A DNA stretch of 64,000 bases. It comes from Candidatus Krumholzibacteriota bacterium. GTDB lineage: Bacteria > Krumholzibacteriota > Krumholzibacteriia > Krumholzibacteriales > Krumholzibacteriaceae. How positions within the stretch are numbered: position 1 is the stretch's first letter; each line of letters begins with the position of its first letter. Positions 7,849 to 17,466 of this stretch are shown piece by piece. The stretch lies in assembly GCA_016932415.1 (NCBI GenBank), contig JAFGCX010000034.1, positions 73,002 to 137,001 on the forward strand. The letters run 5' to 3'. The position numbers were made by a program, and so were the translations under genes. The notes under the pieces were generated by a model that was not told where the DNA came from, did no database searches, and was given only the letters and a program-made list of their open reading frames with translations.

Positions 7849-9247
7849 TCTCGAATGGATAAGCAGTTCGCTGGGCAAAACGGGTCCTCAGGATGGACTC
7901 TTTTCCCGGATCATCGTCGAGGGCGTCGCGATCGATTCAAGAAAGGAATGCGATGGCAAGCTCTTTGTCGCGATAACCGGCGAGAAGACCGATGGACATC
8001 TCTACGTCAGCGAGGCGGTATCGAAGGGAGCTCGCGCGTTGCTGGTCGAAAGCGGAAGGGAAGAGAGGATAAGGAATGAGAATCCCGGTATTCCGGTCCT
8101 TGATTTTCCCGATACTATTGCCGCTTTGGCGACGCTGGCGCGTAAATGGTGTGAAAAAACCGAGCCTGGTGTACTCGGTATCACAGGTAGTGCCGGAAAG
8201 ACCGGAATGAAGGAACTTGCCGCTTCAGCCCTCTCCGCCGGGTATGCAGTTCACGCGACCGAGGGGAATCTTAACAACCATATCGGAGTTCCTCTTACGA
8301 TTCTGGCAATGCCTGAAGATGCCCGGCTGCTGGTCGTCGAAATGGGAGCGAGCAGAAAAGGTGACATAAAGCATCTTACTTCGATCGTCCGGCCACGGGT
8401 CGGCATCATAACCAATATAGGATATGGACATCTTGAGCATTTCGGTTCGCTCAAGGGTGTCGCCTCGGCGAAAGCCGAACTGATCCAGGCTCTTGACAGC
8501 GACGGGACAGCTGTATTGCCAGCCGATGATGAATTCCTGGAGTTTCTCCGGAAAAAGACAGACGCGGCAGTACTGACTTTCGGCTTTAACGAGGGAGCTG
8601 ACTATCGCGTGGAAGATATTGAAAAGAAGGAAACGCCGGGATACCGGTTCACAATCGCCGGCTCGGCGATGGAGACATACATGTACGGGAAGCATCATCT
8701 CGTCAATGCTGCCGCGGTCGTTGCGGCGGCCTCGGTATTCGGGGTCTCTCCTTCAAGTGTCGCCGGGGCCATTTCCCATCAGGAGGGGGTCGCCGGAAGA
8801 GGGACTGTCTTCGATATAGGCGGGATCATTTTTGTCGACGACTCCTATAATTCAAATCCGACATCACTGAGAATAGCGATAGAGGCTTTCATGGAGATGC
8901 CGGTCAGTGGAAAAAGATGGTTCGTACTCGGGGATATGCTTGAACTGGGAGAATCGAGCCGGGACCTTCATATAGAGATGGGTGAGTTGTGCGGAAAGGC
9001 AGGAGTGGACGGATTGCTCACTCTCGGTAATTTTACCGTCGAATTGAGCAGAGCGGCGGCCATCCAGAGGAAAGCCCCTGAAAATATCAGCCACTTCATA
9101 GATACCGGGAAACTGGCGACATATCTCGATTCATTTCTCAACGAAGGCGACTGCGTCCTTGTCAAGGGATCAAGGGGAATGCATATGGAGAAGGTAATCG
9201 AGGAGATGGAAAGAAGGAAAGAGACTGAAAAAAGGAGTGTTGGCTGA
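7832..9247 (+). CDS. murF: UDP-MurNAc-tripeptide:D-Ala-D-Ala ligase MurF
   Basis: 471 residues from ATG 7832, overlapping the end of murE by 17 bases. A GTG at 7820 is in frame and possible, because the GGAGG directly abuts ATG 7832. Mur-ligase signatures: SRKECDGKLFVAITGEKTDGH, the ATP loop GITGSAGKTGMKE (a typical MurF GSxGKT form), NNHIGVPLT and DDSYNSNPTSL near residue 340. It finishes the cytoplasmic UDP-MurNAc-pentapeptide by adding D-Ala-D-Ala. No ddl gene lies in the window, so the dipeptide must be made elsewhere. The stop overlaps the mraY ATG (TGATG). Confidence 0.96.
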   Translation: MDIKTDLEWISSSLGKTGPQDGLFSRIIVEGVAIDSRKECDGKLFVAITGEKTDGHLYVSEAVSKGARALLVESGREERIRNENPGIPVLDFPDTIAALATLARKWCEKTEPGVLGITGSAGKTGMKELAASALSAGYAVHATEGNLNNHIGVPLTILAMPEDARLLVVEMGASRKGDIKHLTSIVRPRVGIITNIGYGHLEHFGSLKGVASAKAELIQALDSDGTAVLPADDEFLEFLRKKTDAAVLTFGFNEGADYRVEDIEKKETPGYRFTIAGSAMETYMYGKHHLVNAAAVVAAASVFGVSPSSVAGAISHQEGVAGRGTVFDIGGIIFVDDSYNSNPTSLRIAIEAFMEMPVSGKRWFVLGDMLELGESSRDLHIEMGELCGKAGVDGLLTLGNFTVELSRAAAIQRKAPENISHFIDTGKLATYLDSFLNEGDCVLVKGSRGMHMEKVIEEMERRKETEKRSVG

Positions 9248-10332
9248 TGTTGTACCATCTTCTCTATCCCTTGAAAGAATATTTTTTCGCGTTCAACGTT
9301 TTCCGATACATCACGTTCAGAGCCGCTTATGCCACAGTCACCGCTTTGCTGATCTGTTTCATAATCGGTCCGAAAATGATCCGTTGGCTGGAAAAATTCC
9401 AGATCGGACAGAGGATAAGGGACGAGGTGCCGGAGAGGCATATTCAAAAAGAAGGGACTCCGACGATGGGCGGAGTCCTGATGATAGCGGCGATCATAAT
9501 CCCGACCCTTCTCTGGGCGAACCTTGCGAATCCATATATACAACTGGTCACGGTAGTCACTATCTGGACGGGACTGATAGGATTCGTCGATGACTATCTC
9601 AGCGTCGTGAAAAAGCGCGACAAGGGACTGGTCGGAAGGTACAAACTCCTCGGCCAGCTACTATTCGGAGCGGCTCTCGGGATCTATCTGCTTCTCAATC
9701 CACTTGTAAGTGAAGGGATCACCCGAACGGCGGTACCTTTTTTCAAGGATCTTTATATTGACTGGGGTTTCTTCTACATCCCACTCGTAATGATCGTCAT
9801 CACGGGTACCTCCAACGCGGTGAACCTGACCGATGGTCTCGACGGGCTGGCGACGGGAGTGGCGGCTTTCTGTTTTCTCGCATTCGCCCTTCTTGCCTAT
9901 TTAAGCGGTAATATGGTCTTTTCAGAATACCTCAATATAACTTACCAGGAAGGCGCGGGAGAACTGACGATCTATTGCATGTCAGTTGTCGGAGCAGCGC
10001 TCGGCTTTCTCTGGTTCAACACGCATCCGGCGCAGATATTCATGGGCGACACGGGGTCGCTCGCGTTGGGTGGAGCCCTCGGTACTGTCGCGGTATTGCT
10101 GAAAAGCGAACTTCTTCTGATCATTTTCGGTGGCGTATTTGTCGCTGAAGCCGTTTCCGTCATATGCCAGGTCGCTTCATTCCGCCTGACGGGAAAACGG
10201 ATATTCAGGATGGCCCCCCTTCATCATCATTTTGAACTGAAAGGGTGGACAGAAGGGCAGGTAGTCGTCCGGTTCTGGATAATATCAGCGCTTCTTCTGC
10301 TTCTTGGTATGAGTACGTTGAAGCTTCGTTGA
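9247..10332 (+). CDS. mraY: Phospho-MurNAc-pentapeptide transferase MraY
   Basis: 361 residues, about ten transmembrane helices. Conserved blocks: PTMGGVLM, the aspartate-rich FVDDYLSVVKKR, TDGLDGLATG, FMGDTGSLALGG and the terminal MAPLHHHFELKGW, all MraY hallmarks. It moves phospho-MurNAc-pentapeptide onto undecaprenyl phosphate in the inner membrane, giving lipid I. The uppP gene at 34.6 kb recycles the lipid carrier used here. It is coupled to murF by a one-base overlap, with a 56-base gap to murD that contains a small hairpin but no U-tract. Confidence 0.98.
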   Translation: MLYHLLYPLKEYFFAFNVFRYITFRAAYATVTALLICFIIGPKMIRWLEKFQIGQRIRDEVPERHIQKEGTPTMGGVLMIAAIIIPTLLWANLANPYIQLVTVVTIWTGLIGFVDDYLSVVKKRDKGLVGRYKLLGQLLFGAALGIYLLLNPLVSEGITRTAVPFFKDLYIDWGFFYIPLVMIVITGTSNAVNLTDGLDGLATGVAAFCFLAFALLAYLSGNMVFSEYLNITYQEGAGELTIYCMSVVGAALGFLWFNTHPAQIFMGDTGSLALGGALGTVAVLLKSELLLIIFGGVFVAEAVSVICQVASFRLTGKRIFRMAPLHHHFELKGWTEGQVVVRFWIISALLLLLGMSTLKLR

Positions 10333-10388
10333 TAGGAAGGAAACGATTCGGCGAGAGGCCTGTTCGCCAGAGAGGATAAATCGATCGA

Positions 10389-11741
10389 ATGAATCGCGGA
10401 ACAAGAAAAAAGGTACTTGTGCTAGGGTTGGCAAGAAGCGGGCAGGCCGCTTTGCGTCTGCTCGCCTGCGAAGGTCTTGAGGTCAGGGGTGCCGATGATG
10501 ACAGGTCGGCGAATATTCCCGGAGACCTCGGAGAGATCGAGGTCTTTACCGGAGATCTCGGGCCGGAAATCCTCGACGGTGTGGGCGAGATAGTTATAAG
10601 TCCGGGAATAAACCTCGATCATCCAGTCATCAGGGAAGCTTCCGGGATGAATATCCCTTTCATCGGAGAACTCGAGCTTGCCTCAAGGTACGCCAGAGCG
10701 CCGGTAATCGCCGTGACAGGCACTAACGGAAAGTCCACCACCGTAGCGATGATTGGAGAGATCCTCCAGGATGATGGCCGCGATGTCATAGTCGCCGGAA
10801 ATACGGGGACTCCGTTCAGTTCTGTGGCGACCAAGCTCGGTCCGGACGGTATTTATGTTATCGAAGCAAGCAGTTTTCAACTGGAGACTATCAGGGCATT
10901 TCATGCCGTCTCGGCAGGTATTCTTAATCTGACCCCCGATCATCTCGATAGATATGAGAGTCTTGAAGATTATTATGAAATAAAAAACCGGATTATCGAA
11001 AACAGCGGTCCGGAAGACCTGTTTTTTTATAACGCTGATGATCAGCGCTGTTCTTCAATAGCCGGCGATTTTAGAGGCAGGACAGCGCCTTTTTCAGCGA
11101 GCAAGGCATGCAGCGGAGGAGTATTCCTCGACGGGACGCATCTGATCCGCTCGATCCACGGAGAGATGGAAGAGATCGTGATCGAGAAGAAAGAGATCGG
11201 AGTCATAGGCAGGCACAACCTTGAGAACGCCATGGCGGCGGTAGCAGCACTACAGGGTCTCGGCGTCGCCAGGGAGTCGTGCGAAAAAGCCCTGCGGAAT
11301 TTCAGGGGATTAAGGCACAGGATGGAAAAGATCGCCGAGATCGGCGGTGTCGCGTATTACAACGATTCAAAGGCAACAAATGTCGAAGCAGCTGTAAAAT
11401 CGCTTTCGGGGCTTTCAGGTAAAGTCGTTTTGATAGCCGGTGGTTACGACAAGGGAAGCGATTATTCGATCTTCAGGGAGGTCCTCCCATCGATCAGATC
11501 GATCATTACGATAGGAAAGGCCGCTCCCCTGATAGAAGATGCGCTGAAGGGAATGATTGAGATTGAGCGGGCCGGATCAATGATGGATGCGGTAAGAAAA
11601 GGATCTGAAAAGGCTCTTGAAGGGGACATGGTGGTCCTTTCTCCCGCCTGCGCCAGTTTCGACATGTTCAGGGACTTTGAGGAACGTGGAGATGTGTTCA
11701 GGGATTGCGTCCTTAAGCTTGGGGGCCAGGAGGGTGACTAA
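10389..11741 (+). CDS. murD: UDP-MurNAc-L-alanine:D-glutamate ligase MurD
   Basis: 450 residues. An N-terminal Rossmann-like domain (VLVLGLARSGQAALRLL), the ATP loop VTGTNGKSTTVAM at about residues 111-123, the NLTPDHLDRY block, NLENAMAAVAA, and YNDSKATNVEAA in the C-terminal domain. It adds D-glutamate to UDP-MurNAc-L-Ala. The preceding 56-base gap is the largest inside the dcw cluster, and the nearest purine-rich site (AGAGGA, 10371-10376) is rather far from the ATG, so initiation may be weaker here. Its end overlaps the ftsW GTG by 8 bases. Confidence 0.96.
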   Translation: MNRGTRKKVLVLGLARSGQAALRLLACEGLEVRGADDDRSANIPGDLGEIEVFTGDLGPEILDGVGEIVISPGINLDHPVIREASGMNIPFIGELELASRYARAPVIAVTGTNGKSTTVAMIGEILQDDGRDVIVAGNTGTPFSSVATKLGPDGIYVIEASSFQLETIRAFHAVSAGILNLTPDHLDRYESLEDYYEIKNRIIENSGPEDLFFYNADDQRCSSIAGDFRGRTAPFSASKACSGGVFLDGTHLIRSIHGEMEEIVIEKKEIGVIGRHNLENAMAAVAALQGLGVARESCEKALRNFRGLRHRMEKIAEIGGVAYYNDSKATNVEAAVKSLSGLSGKVVLIAGGYDKGSDYSIFREVLPSIRSIITIGKAAPLIEDALKGMIEIERAGSMMDAVRKGSEKALEGDMVVLSPACASFDMFRDFEERGDVFRDCVLKLGGQEGD

Positions 11742-12906
11742 AAAATCGAAATATGACCTGACTCTTTTCTGTGTGACGCTTCTTCTCGTCTCTCTGGGCC
11801 TTATTATGGTCTTTTCAGCCAGCAACGTTATCGGCAGGGAAAAATTCAAGTCGTCGTTTTTCTTTATGCAGAACCATATGATAAGGGTCGCTATAGGACT
11901 CTGCTGTTTTTTCATCTTCACCAGGATACCGGTGAGAATATACCGGAAGTCATCTGTCTGGATACTTGTCACCGGGATTATTCTTCTGGCGGCGTTGTTT
12001 GTTTTTGGCAGGAACGTCAGGGGCTGCAACCGGTGGCTGCCTCTTTTCTCCTTCATGCTCCAACCGGTAGAGGTCGCGAAATTCGCTCTCATCATATATA
12101 TAGCTTCAACGATAACGGAAAGCCGGAAAAAGATCAAAAGGCTGAAAGACGGTTTTCTTCCGCTGATGGGAGTCGTTCTGTTGATCGCTCTCCTTGTGGG
12201 GTTACAGCCGAATCTCAGCAACTCGATCCTCATCATCATGCTTTCGTTCGTTCTGATCTTTATCGGCGGATGCAGGCTTGTCCATCTTCTCTCCTTTGGC
12301 GCCGGGCTGATAGCGGTAGCAGTGCCCGTTCTGTACAGTTTTGATCATGTCCGCGAGAGAGTCTCCGTTCTCTTCAACAGCGGAGTGGACGCTCAGGGAG
12401 CCGGATATCATATCAACCAGTCACTGATCGCCCTCGGATCGGGGTTCATTTTCGGGGCGGGTCCCGGTAATGGACATCAGAAATTCAATTATCTGCCAGA
12501 TGCCCATACGGATTTCATCTATTCGATAATCGGCGAAGAACTGGGGATAGTCGGAACAGCCACGGTCCTTATCCTGTTTTTCGTGATCTTCAGAAGAGCG
12601 GTAAGGATCGCGAAGCGGGCGAATAATGATTTCGGATATCTTTTGTCGATAGGGATCGGACTGATGATCTTCTCGACAGCGCTTATAAATATTTCCATGA
12701 CGCTCGGATTGATCCCCGTGGCGGGGTTGCCACTTCCATTCGTGAGCTACGGAGGATCGTCTCTTGTCACTTCCCTGTCGGCGATGGGGATCCTGCTGAG
12801 TATCTCCTCTTCCGGAAGGGATCAACAGGGAGCGACAAAGAGGATCGCTTCCGCGGCCCGGTCAAGAATCTACGCGAGAAAGGTCGCCCAAGAGGAGACG
12901 CGATGA
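11734..12906 (+). CDS. ftsW: Septal peptidoglycan polymerase FtsW (SEDS family)
   Basis: 390 residues from GTG 11734. The frame continues upstream inside murD, but only the GTG gives a normal N-terminus (a short basic leader, then DLTLFCVTLLLVSLGLIMVFSAS); GGAGG directly abuts it. About ten transmembrane helices; SEDS motifs GCNRWLPLF, PVEVAKFALIIY, INQSLIALGSGFIFGAGPGNGHQK, HTDFIYSIIGEELG and LPLPFVSYGGSSL. With the FtsI transpeptidase it polymerises lipid II at the septum. Its stop overlaps the murG start in ATGA. Confidence 0.96.
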   Translation: MTKKSKYDLTLFCVTLLLVSLGLIMVFSASNVIGREKFKSSFFFMQNHMIRVAIGLCCFFIFTRIPVRIYRKSSVWILVTGIILLAALFVFGRNVRGCNRWLPLFSFMLQPVEVAKFALIIYIASTITESRKKIKRLKDGFLPLMGVVLLIALLVGLQPNLSNSILIIMLSFVLIFIGGCRLVHLLSFGAGLIAVAVPVLYSFDHVRERVSVLFNSGVDAQGAGYHINQSLIALGSGFIFGAGPGNGHQKFNYLPDAHTDFIYSIIGEELGIVGTATVLILFFVIFRRAVRIAKRANNDFGYLLSIGIGLMIFSTALINISMTLGLIPVAGLPLPFVSYGGSSLVTSLSAMGILLSISSSGRDQQGATKRIASAARSRIYARKVAQEETR

Positions 12907-14027
12907 GAGTGGTATTCGCCGGCGGTGGAACAGGCGGACATGTCTATCCAGCACTTGCGGTCGCCGACAGGCTCGCCGAGTTGGATCCCCGGTTCGAAGC
13001 GCTCTTCATCGGGACAAGATCAGGCCTCGAATCGAAAATTGTACCTGAAAACGGATACAGGATCGAGTTTATCAGTTCACGAGGAGTGAGGGGGAAGGGA
13101 ATAACGGGAAAGATAATAAATATGGCGAGTCTCGGGATGGGAGTATTCCAGTCTTCTCTGCTGCTGAGAAGATTCGATCCGGACCTGGTCTTCGGTTCAG
13201 GAGGATACGCAAGTGCCGCTGTCGTATTCGCGGCGTGGCTCCAGAGGCGCAGGATAGTGCTCCAGGAGCAGAATTCCGTTCCCGGCATGGCCAATCGTTT
13301 TCTTTCTCCTTGCGCGGACAGGATATATCTCGGGTTTGAGAAGGCCGCGTCATATCTGAAAAAGAAAAGAGGAGTAGTATTCACCGGTAACCCGATCCGA
13401 AAAAGTATCAACGAGAGTGCTGGCGATCCGGCATCTGTCTTCGGATTGAACGGCGATCTGCCTGTCCTGCTGGTATTCGGGGGTAGCCAGGGAGCCAGCA
13501 CTCTTAACAAAGCGGCTGTTGAATACCTGCTGGCAAATGAGGGTATCCAAGGGATCATTCAGACGGGGAAACGGGATTTTGATGAAGTAAAAGAGAGACT
13601 CGAGCCCGCGGGGAACAGGGTTCATGTCTCTGAATATATATCAAGGATATCAGACGCGTACGGGGCCGCCGATATAGCGCTGGCAAGATCGGGCGCGCTG
13701 AGTGTATCGGAACTTATAGCAGTGAGGCTTCCCGCCGTCCTCGTACCATACCCGTGGTCGGTGGACGATCACCAATTATATAACGCCAGCGCTGTCGTCG
13801 AGAAAGGCGGCGCGGTCATGATCCCTGATTCTGAACTTGACGGGAAGAGCCTCGATGTGGCGATATCCGGGATCCTTCAGACCGGGGGCAGGATCGAAAA
13901 GATGAAAGAGGTCCTTGGAGGGATATCCAGGATCGATTCGACCGGATTTATCGCGGGCGATATTATTGAAATGATAGGGCTGCCGGGACGCCATTCGGAA
14001 GGCGAAAACCGGGAAGAAGGTAAATAG
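12903..14027 (+). CDS. murG: Lipid II synthase MurG (UDP-GlcNAc transferase)
   Basis: 374 residues, GT28 family. The glycine-rich loops FAGGGTGGHVYPALAVAD (residues 5-22) and GSGGYASAAVV are present, as are EQNSVPGMANRFLSP, LVFGGSQGASTLN and the UDP-GlcNAc site ALARSGALSVSELIAVRLPAVLVPYP. It adds GlcNAc to lipid I on the cytoplasmic face of the membrane. The ATG overlaps the ftsW stop (ATGA), and murC starts one base after its stop. The C-terminal ~15 residues are charged and poorly conserved in type. Confidence 0.97.
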   Translation: MRVVFAGGGTGGHVYPALAVADRLAELDPRFEALFIGTRSGLESKIVPENGYRIEFISSRGVRGKGITGKIINMASLGMGVFQSSLLLRRFDPDLVFGSGGYASAAVVFAAWLQRRRIVLQEQNSVPGMANRFLSPCADRIYLGFEKAASYLKKKRGVVFTGNPIRKSINESAGDPASVFGLNGDLPVLLVFGGSQGASTLNKAAVEYLLANEGIQGIIQTGKRDFDEVKERLEPAGNRVHVSEYISRISDAYGAADIALARSGALSVSELIAVRLPAVLVPYPWSVDDHQLYNASAVVEKGGAVMIPDSELDGKSLDVAISGILQTGGRIEKMKEVLGGISRIDSTGFIAGDIIEMIGLPGRHSEGENREEGK

Positions 14028-14028
14028 G

Positions 14029-15423
14029 ATGGCCGGGAAGAAAAAAATAATGCTCGGGTCAGCGAGACATATTCATTTTGTGGGAATCGGTGGAATCGGT
14101 ATGAGCGGGATCGCCGAAGTCCTTCTTAATCTTGATTTCATCGTCAGCGGCTCCGATCTCCAGCTGTCCCAGGTGACCGATCATCTTGAATCGGTCGGAG
14201 CGACGATCTATGAAGGACACTCAGGCGAGAATATAAAGGATGCCGACATCGTAGTAGTGTCTTCGGCAGTGCCATCGGGCAATCCGGAGATCGTAGCGGC
14301 GAAAGAGAACCAGATACCTCTGATACCCCGTTCCGATATGCTTGGTGAACTGATGAAGATCAGGACGGGGATAGCTATTGCCGGTGCCCATGGCAAGACC
14401 ACGACGACGTCCCTCGCCGCGGTCGTTCTTCAGGAAGCGGGTCTCGATCCGACTGTAGTGGTGGGCGGAAAGTTGAAAAGCCTTAATACTAACGCCAAAC
14501 TCGGAACAGGGGATTTCCTTGTCGCCGAAGTCGATGAAAGTGACGGGAATTTTGTCCGGCTCTCACCGGCGATAGCTCTCATTACCAATATTGACGCTGA
14601 ACATCTCGATTTCTATGGAAGCCTCGACAGAATATGCGATGCATTCGTAAGTTTTGCCAGGCAGGTGCCTTTCATAGGCACGGTGATCTGTTGTATAGAT
14701 GATCCCCAGATCAGGGGGATCCTTCCACGGATCGACAGGACGATCATTACGTACGGGTTCGGAAGCGATGCCGACATCAGGGGTGAGATACTGGATTATC
14801 AATCTGATGGAACGAGATTCAGGGTCTTTACGGGAGATGTCGAGACGGGAGAGATATTCATAAAGTTGCCTGGGAGTCACAATGTTCTCAATGCCCTCGG
14901 GGTCGTCGCGCTCGCCCATGTCCTCGATATAGATTTCAGGCACATGAAAAAGGCTCTTTCCGGATTCAAGGGTGTAGGAAGGCGTTTTGAAACGAAAGGG
15001 ACGGCGGCCGGAGTACTCGTGATCGATGATTACGGTCACCATCCGACTGAAGTGAAAGCGGCAGTAGAAACAGCGCGCAGAAGTTTTGACAGGAGAGTGG
15101 TAGTAGTTTTTCAACCTCATAGATTCACAAGGACAAGGGATCTTCATAATCGTTTTGAAGGTGTGTTTCAGGCGGCGGACGAGGTTTTTGTCACATCTGT
15201 ATATCCCGCGGGAGAACATCCCATACCGGGAGTGGAAGGGGAACTTGTCTACAGGAGCGCGCTTAAGGGCGGCGTAAAAAAGATCACCTATTACCCTGAA
15301 TGGGATGACCTCAGGAAAGCGGTATTCGAATCGATGGGGGAAGGAGATCTTCTCCTCACTCTTGGCGCGGGGGATATTTTCAGACTAGGCGAGGAATTTT
15401 TAAGAGAAAAGGAAGAGAATTGA
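14029..15423 (+). CDS. murC: UDP-MurNAc:L-alanine ligase MurC
   Basis: 464 residues. HFVGIGGIGMSGIAEVL at the N-terminus is the MurC nucleotide-binding block; then GAHGKTTTTSLAA (ATP loop, ~residues 120-132), VDESDGNF, NIDAEHLDFYG, and DDYGHHPTEVKA plus FQPHRFTRT in the C-terminal domain. First ligase of the stem peptide. In many bacteria murB or ddl follows murC; here ftsQ follows directly with a one-base overlap, so UDP-MurNAc formation (MurB) must be encoded elsewhere. Confidence 0.97.
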   Translation: MAGKKKIMLGSARHIHFVGIGGIGMSGIAEVLLNLDFIVSGSDLQLSQVTDHLESVGATIYEGHSGENIKDADIVVVSSAVPSGNPEIVAAKENQIPLIPRSDMLGELMKIRTGIAIAGAHGKTTTTSLAAVVLQEAGLDPTVVVGGKLKSLNTNAKLGTGDFLVAEVDESDGNFVRLSPAIALITNIDAEHLDFYGSLDRICDAFVSFARQVPFIGTVICCIDDPQIRGILPRIDRTIITYGFGSDADIRGEILDYQSDGTRFRVFTGDVETGEIFIKLPGSHNVLNALGVVALAHVLDIDFRHMKKALSGFKGVGRRFETKGTAAGVLVIDDYGHHPTEVKAAVETARRSFDRRVVVVFQPHRFTRTRDLHNRFEGVFQAADEVFVTSVYPAGEHPIPGVEGELVYRSALKGGVKKITYYPEWDDLRKAVFESMGEGDLLLTLGAGDIFRLGEEFLREKEEN

Positions 15424-16181
15424 TGGTCAAAGGTAAAAAGTCGCGGTTGATGAAAAGAAAGAAGACTTCGCGTGTCAGCATCAGGACCATGGTTGTGGCG
15501 GGGATTTCGGTCGTTGCTGCCGGCTCCATCGCTTATCTCGTCTTTTTCACTTCGATCTTCGAGATCAGGGAGATCAGGCTGCATGGTGGAAGGTATCTTC
15601 CGATAGATTCCCTCAGGATCGCCGCTGATGGTTATCTCGGGAAAAATATTTTTACCTTCGGCGGCGATGAATTTAAAAAGTCAATGACCTCTTTTCAGGA
15701 GATCAGCACGGTGAGTTTCAGACGCAGACTGTTTCATACCGTTGATTGCTACCTTCACGAACGGACTCCGGTAGCGCTCATAGCGATCGATGAGATGGCC
15801 GGTGTCGACGCGTTTGGAACAGTCATTCCACAGAGAGCCGGTTCGGTATCATGGGATGTCGATCTACCGGTCATCACGGGGATAGAACCGGGCGAGATCT
15901 TCGAGGAAAGTGGAAAGATCAAGATAGCAAGCGCTCTCGAGATACTTGGATTGCTGAAGGATTTCGGGTTTTCGCCGGCCGAGGAGCTCTCCGAGATCCA
16001 TCTCGACAGCTATGACGTTGTTCTCGTATGGATGGGAGGGGGGACGGAGATACAGATAGGTAAAAAGCGTTTTCATGAAAGGATCAGGAATTTCAGGGCG
16101 GTATATGATGCTTTGGGAGAAGCGGGGACTTTTCCCAAATCGATAGATCTGAGATTTGAACGGCAGGTAGTCATTCGTTGA
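15423..16181 (+). CDS. ftsQ: Division protein FtsQ (POTRA domain)
   Basis: 252 residues from ATG 15423, overlapping the murC stop by one base; a TTG one codon upstream is possible. A very basic cytoplasmic tail (KGKKSRLMKRKKTSR), one transmembrane helix (about residues 21-43), then a POTRA domain beginning IFEIREIRLHGGRYLPIDSLR and the FtsQ/DivIB beta domain, with RTPVALIAIDE as the usual landmark. It links FtsL/FtsB to the rest of the divisome. The assignment rests on topology, the POTRA pattern and location before ftsA. Confidence 0.88.
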   Translation: MVKGKKSRLMKRKKTSRVSIRTMVVAGISVVAAGSIAYLVFFTSIFEIREIRLHGGRYLPIDSLRIAADGYLGKNIFTFGGDEFKKSMTSFQEISTVSFRRRLFHTVDCYLHERTPVALIAIDEMAGVDAFGTVIPQRAGSVSWDVDLPVITGIEPGEIFEESGKIKIASALEILGLLKDFGFSPAEELSEIHLDSYDVVLVWMGGGTEIQIGKKRFHERIRNFRAVYDALGEAGTFPKSIDLRFERQVVIR

Positions 16182-16208
16182 CAGGCAGGAGGAGGTGCAG
16201 GATCTGAT

Positions 16209-17435
16209 ATGAATCCGGAATACCTGGTAAGTGTCGATATCGGGACGACGAAAATAGCAGTACTCGTCGGTGAGTTCAGTGAGGAAGGGAAGATGAAGGT
16301 CATCGGGGCGGCGAGCGAACCGTCAGCGGGTATACGAAAAGGCAGCGTCGTCGATCTGGAAGAAGCGGCTTTATCGTTGCAGCGATCGGTAGAGCGGGCT
16401 TCCAGGATGGCAGGTGTGGAGATCGAAGGTGTATGCGCCGGTATCTCGGGACCAAGGATCGGCAGCATAAACAGCGGCGGACTCGTCACCATCAACAGGA
16501 TGAGTAATGAAGTCACATCGGCGGACGTCGCCAGGGTCACTGAAAAAGCGGGGAACATCACACTTCCCGCGGATATGGAAGTAGTTCATATCCTGCCCCA
16601 GGATTTTACAGTCGATTCCCAGACAGGGATCAAGGATCCTATAGGGATGGCCGGATTGAAACTGGGAGCCGAGGTCCATCTTGTCACGGCAGAGACGGCG
16701 CATATGGAGAATCTGGTAAAAATCTTTGAGAAATGCGGGCTGGATCTGATAAACGCGGTATTTCTTCCGGTAGCGTCGGCCGAAGCAGTCCTTTCAAAGG
16801 AAGAAAAAGAATCGGGATCTCTTCTGATAGATATCGGAGGAGGGATAACGGACTTTGCTTTTTATTACGGAGGATCGGTGCGGGCGAGTGGAGTGATACC
16901 TGCCGGGGGAGACAATATAACGAGGGATCTCGCCATCGGGTTGAGAGTCTCGGAGAGGGTCGCAGAGGATATCAAGATACGTCACGGTCTCGCGCTCGAA
17001 TCGATGGCGGGAGAGGATGAGATATTCGTCATGCCGGGAAACCAGGAAAACGGTGGGAGGGAGATAAGGAAACAGATCGCCGCGGCGATCATCGAACCGC
17101 GCTGCGAGGAGTTGTTCAGCATGGTCAAGGCTGTCGTATCAGCAAACAGATATTATTCGATGATGGGGGCGGGAGTAATCATAACCGGTGGAGGGTCGAA
17201 GGTCATGGGAATGAGAAGCGTCGCTTCCCAGGTATTTGACATGCCGGTTCGCAGGGGAGTCCCTTCCGGACTGGACGGGCTTTTCGAGATCGTGAGTGAG
17301 GAATCCTGGAGCGCGGGAGTAGGGCTGCTTCAGTTCGAAAGCGACCGGTTACGGCGCGAAGAGGCAGGTAAAAAGGCGCAAAACAGTATTGACTGGATGT
17401 TTAAAAGTATCAGGAAAATCGCGAGTCTCTTTTAA
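16209..17435 (+). CDS. ftsA: Cell division protein FtsA (actin-like FtsZ membrane tether)
   Basis: 408 residues. Actin-family phosphate loops [16 protein letters not shown] (residues 5-20) and [15 protein letters not shown] (~205-219), the adenosine motif [12 protein letters not shown], and the 1C subdomain typical of FtsA ([17 protein letters not shown]). The C-terminus ends in a short basic/hydrophobic stretch ([14 protein letters not shown]), the amphipathic membrane-targeting helix. GGAGGAGG precedes the ATG. It tethers FtsZ filaments to the membrane. ftsZ begins 31 bases after its stop. Confidence 0.96.
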   Translation: MNPEYLVSVDIGTTKIAVLVGEFSEEGKMKVIGAASEPSAGIRKGSVVDLEEAALSLQRSVERASRMAGVEIEGVCAGISGPRIGSINSGGLVTINRMSNEVTSADVARVTEKAGNITLPADMEVVHILPQDFTVDSQTGIKDPIGMAGLKLGAEVHLVTAETAHMENLVKIFEKCGLDLINAVFLPVASAEAVLSKEEKESGSLLIDIGGGITDFAFYYGGSVRASGVIPAGGDNITRDLAIGLRVSERVAEDIKIRHGLALESMAGEDEIFVMPGNQENGGREIRKQIAAAIIEPRCEELFSMVKAVVSANRYYSMMGAGVIITGGGSKVMGMRSVASQVFDMPVRRGVPSGLDGLFEIVSEESWSAGVGLLQFESDRLRREEAGKKAQNSIDWMFKSIRKIASLF

Positions 17436-17466
17436 CGGGGCCGCGAAAACCAGAAGGGAGCGGATA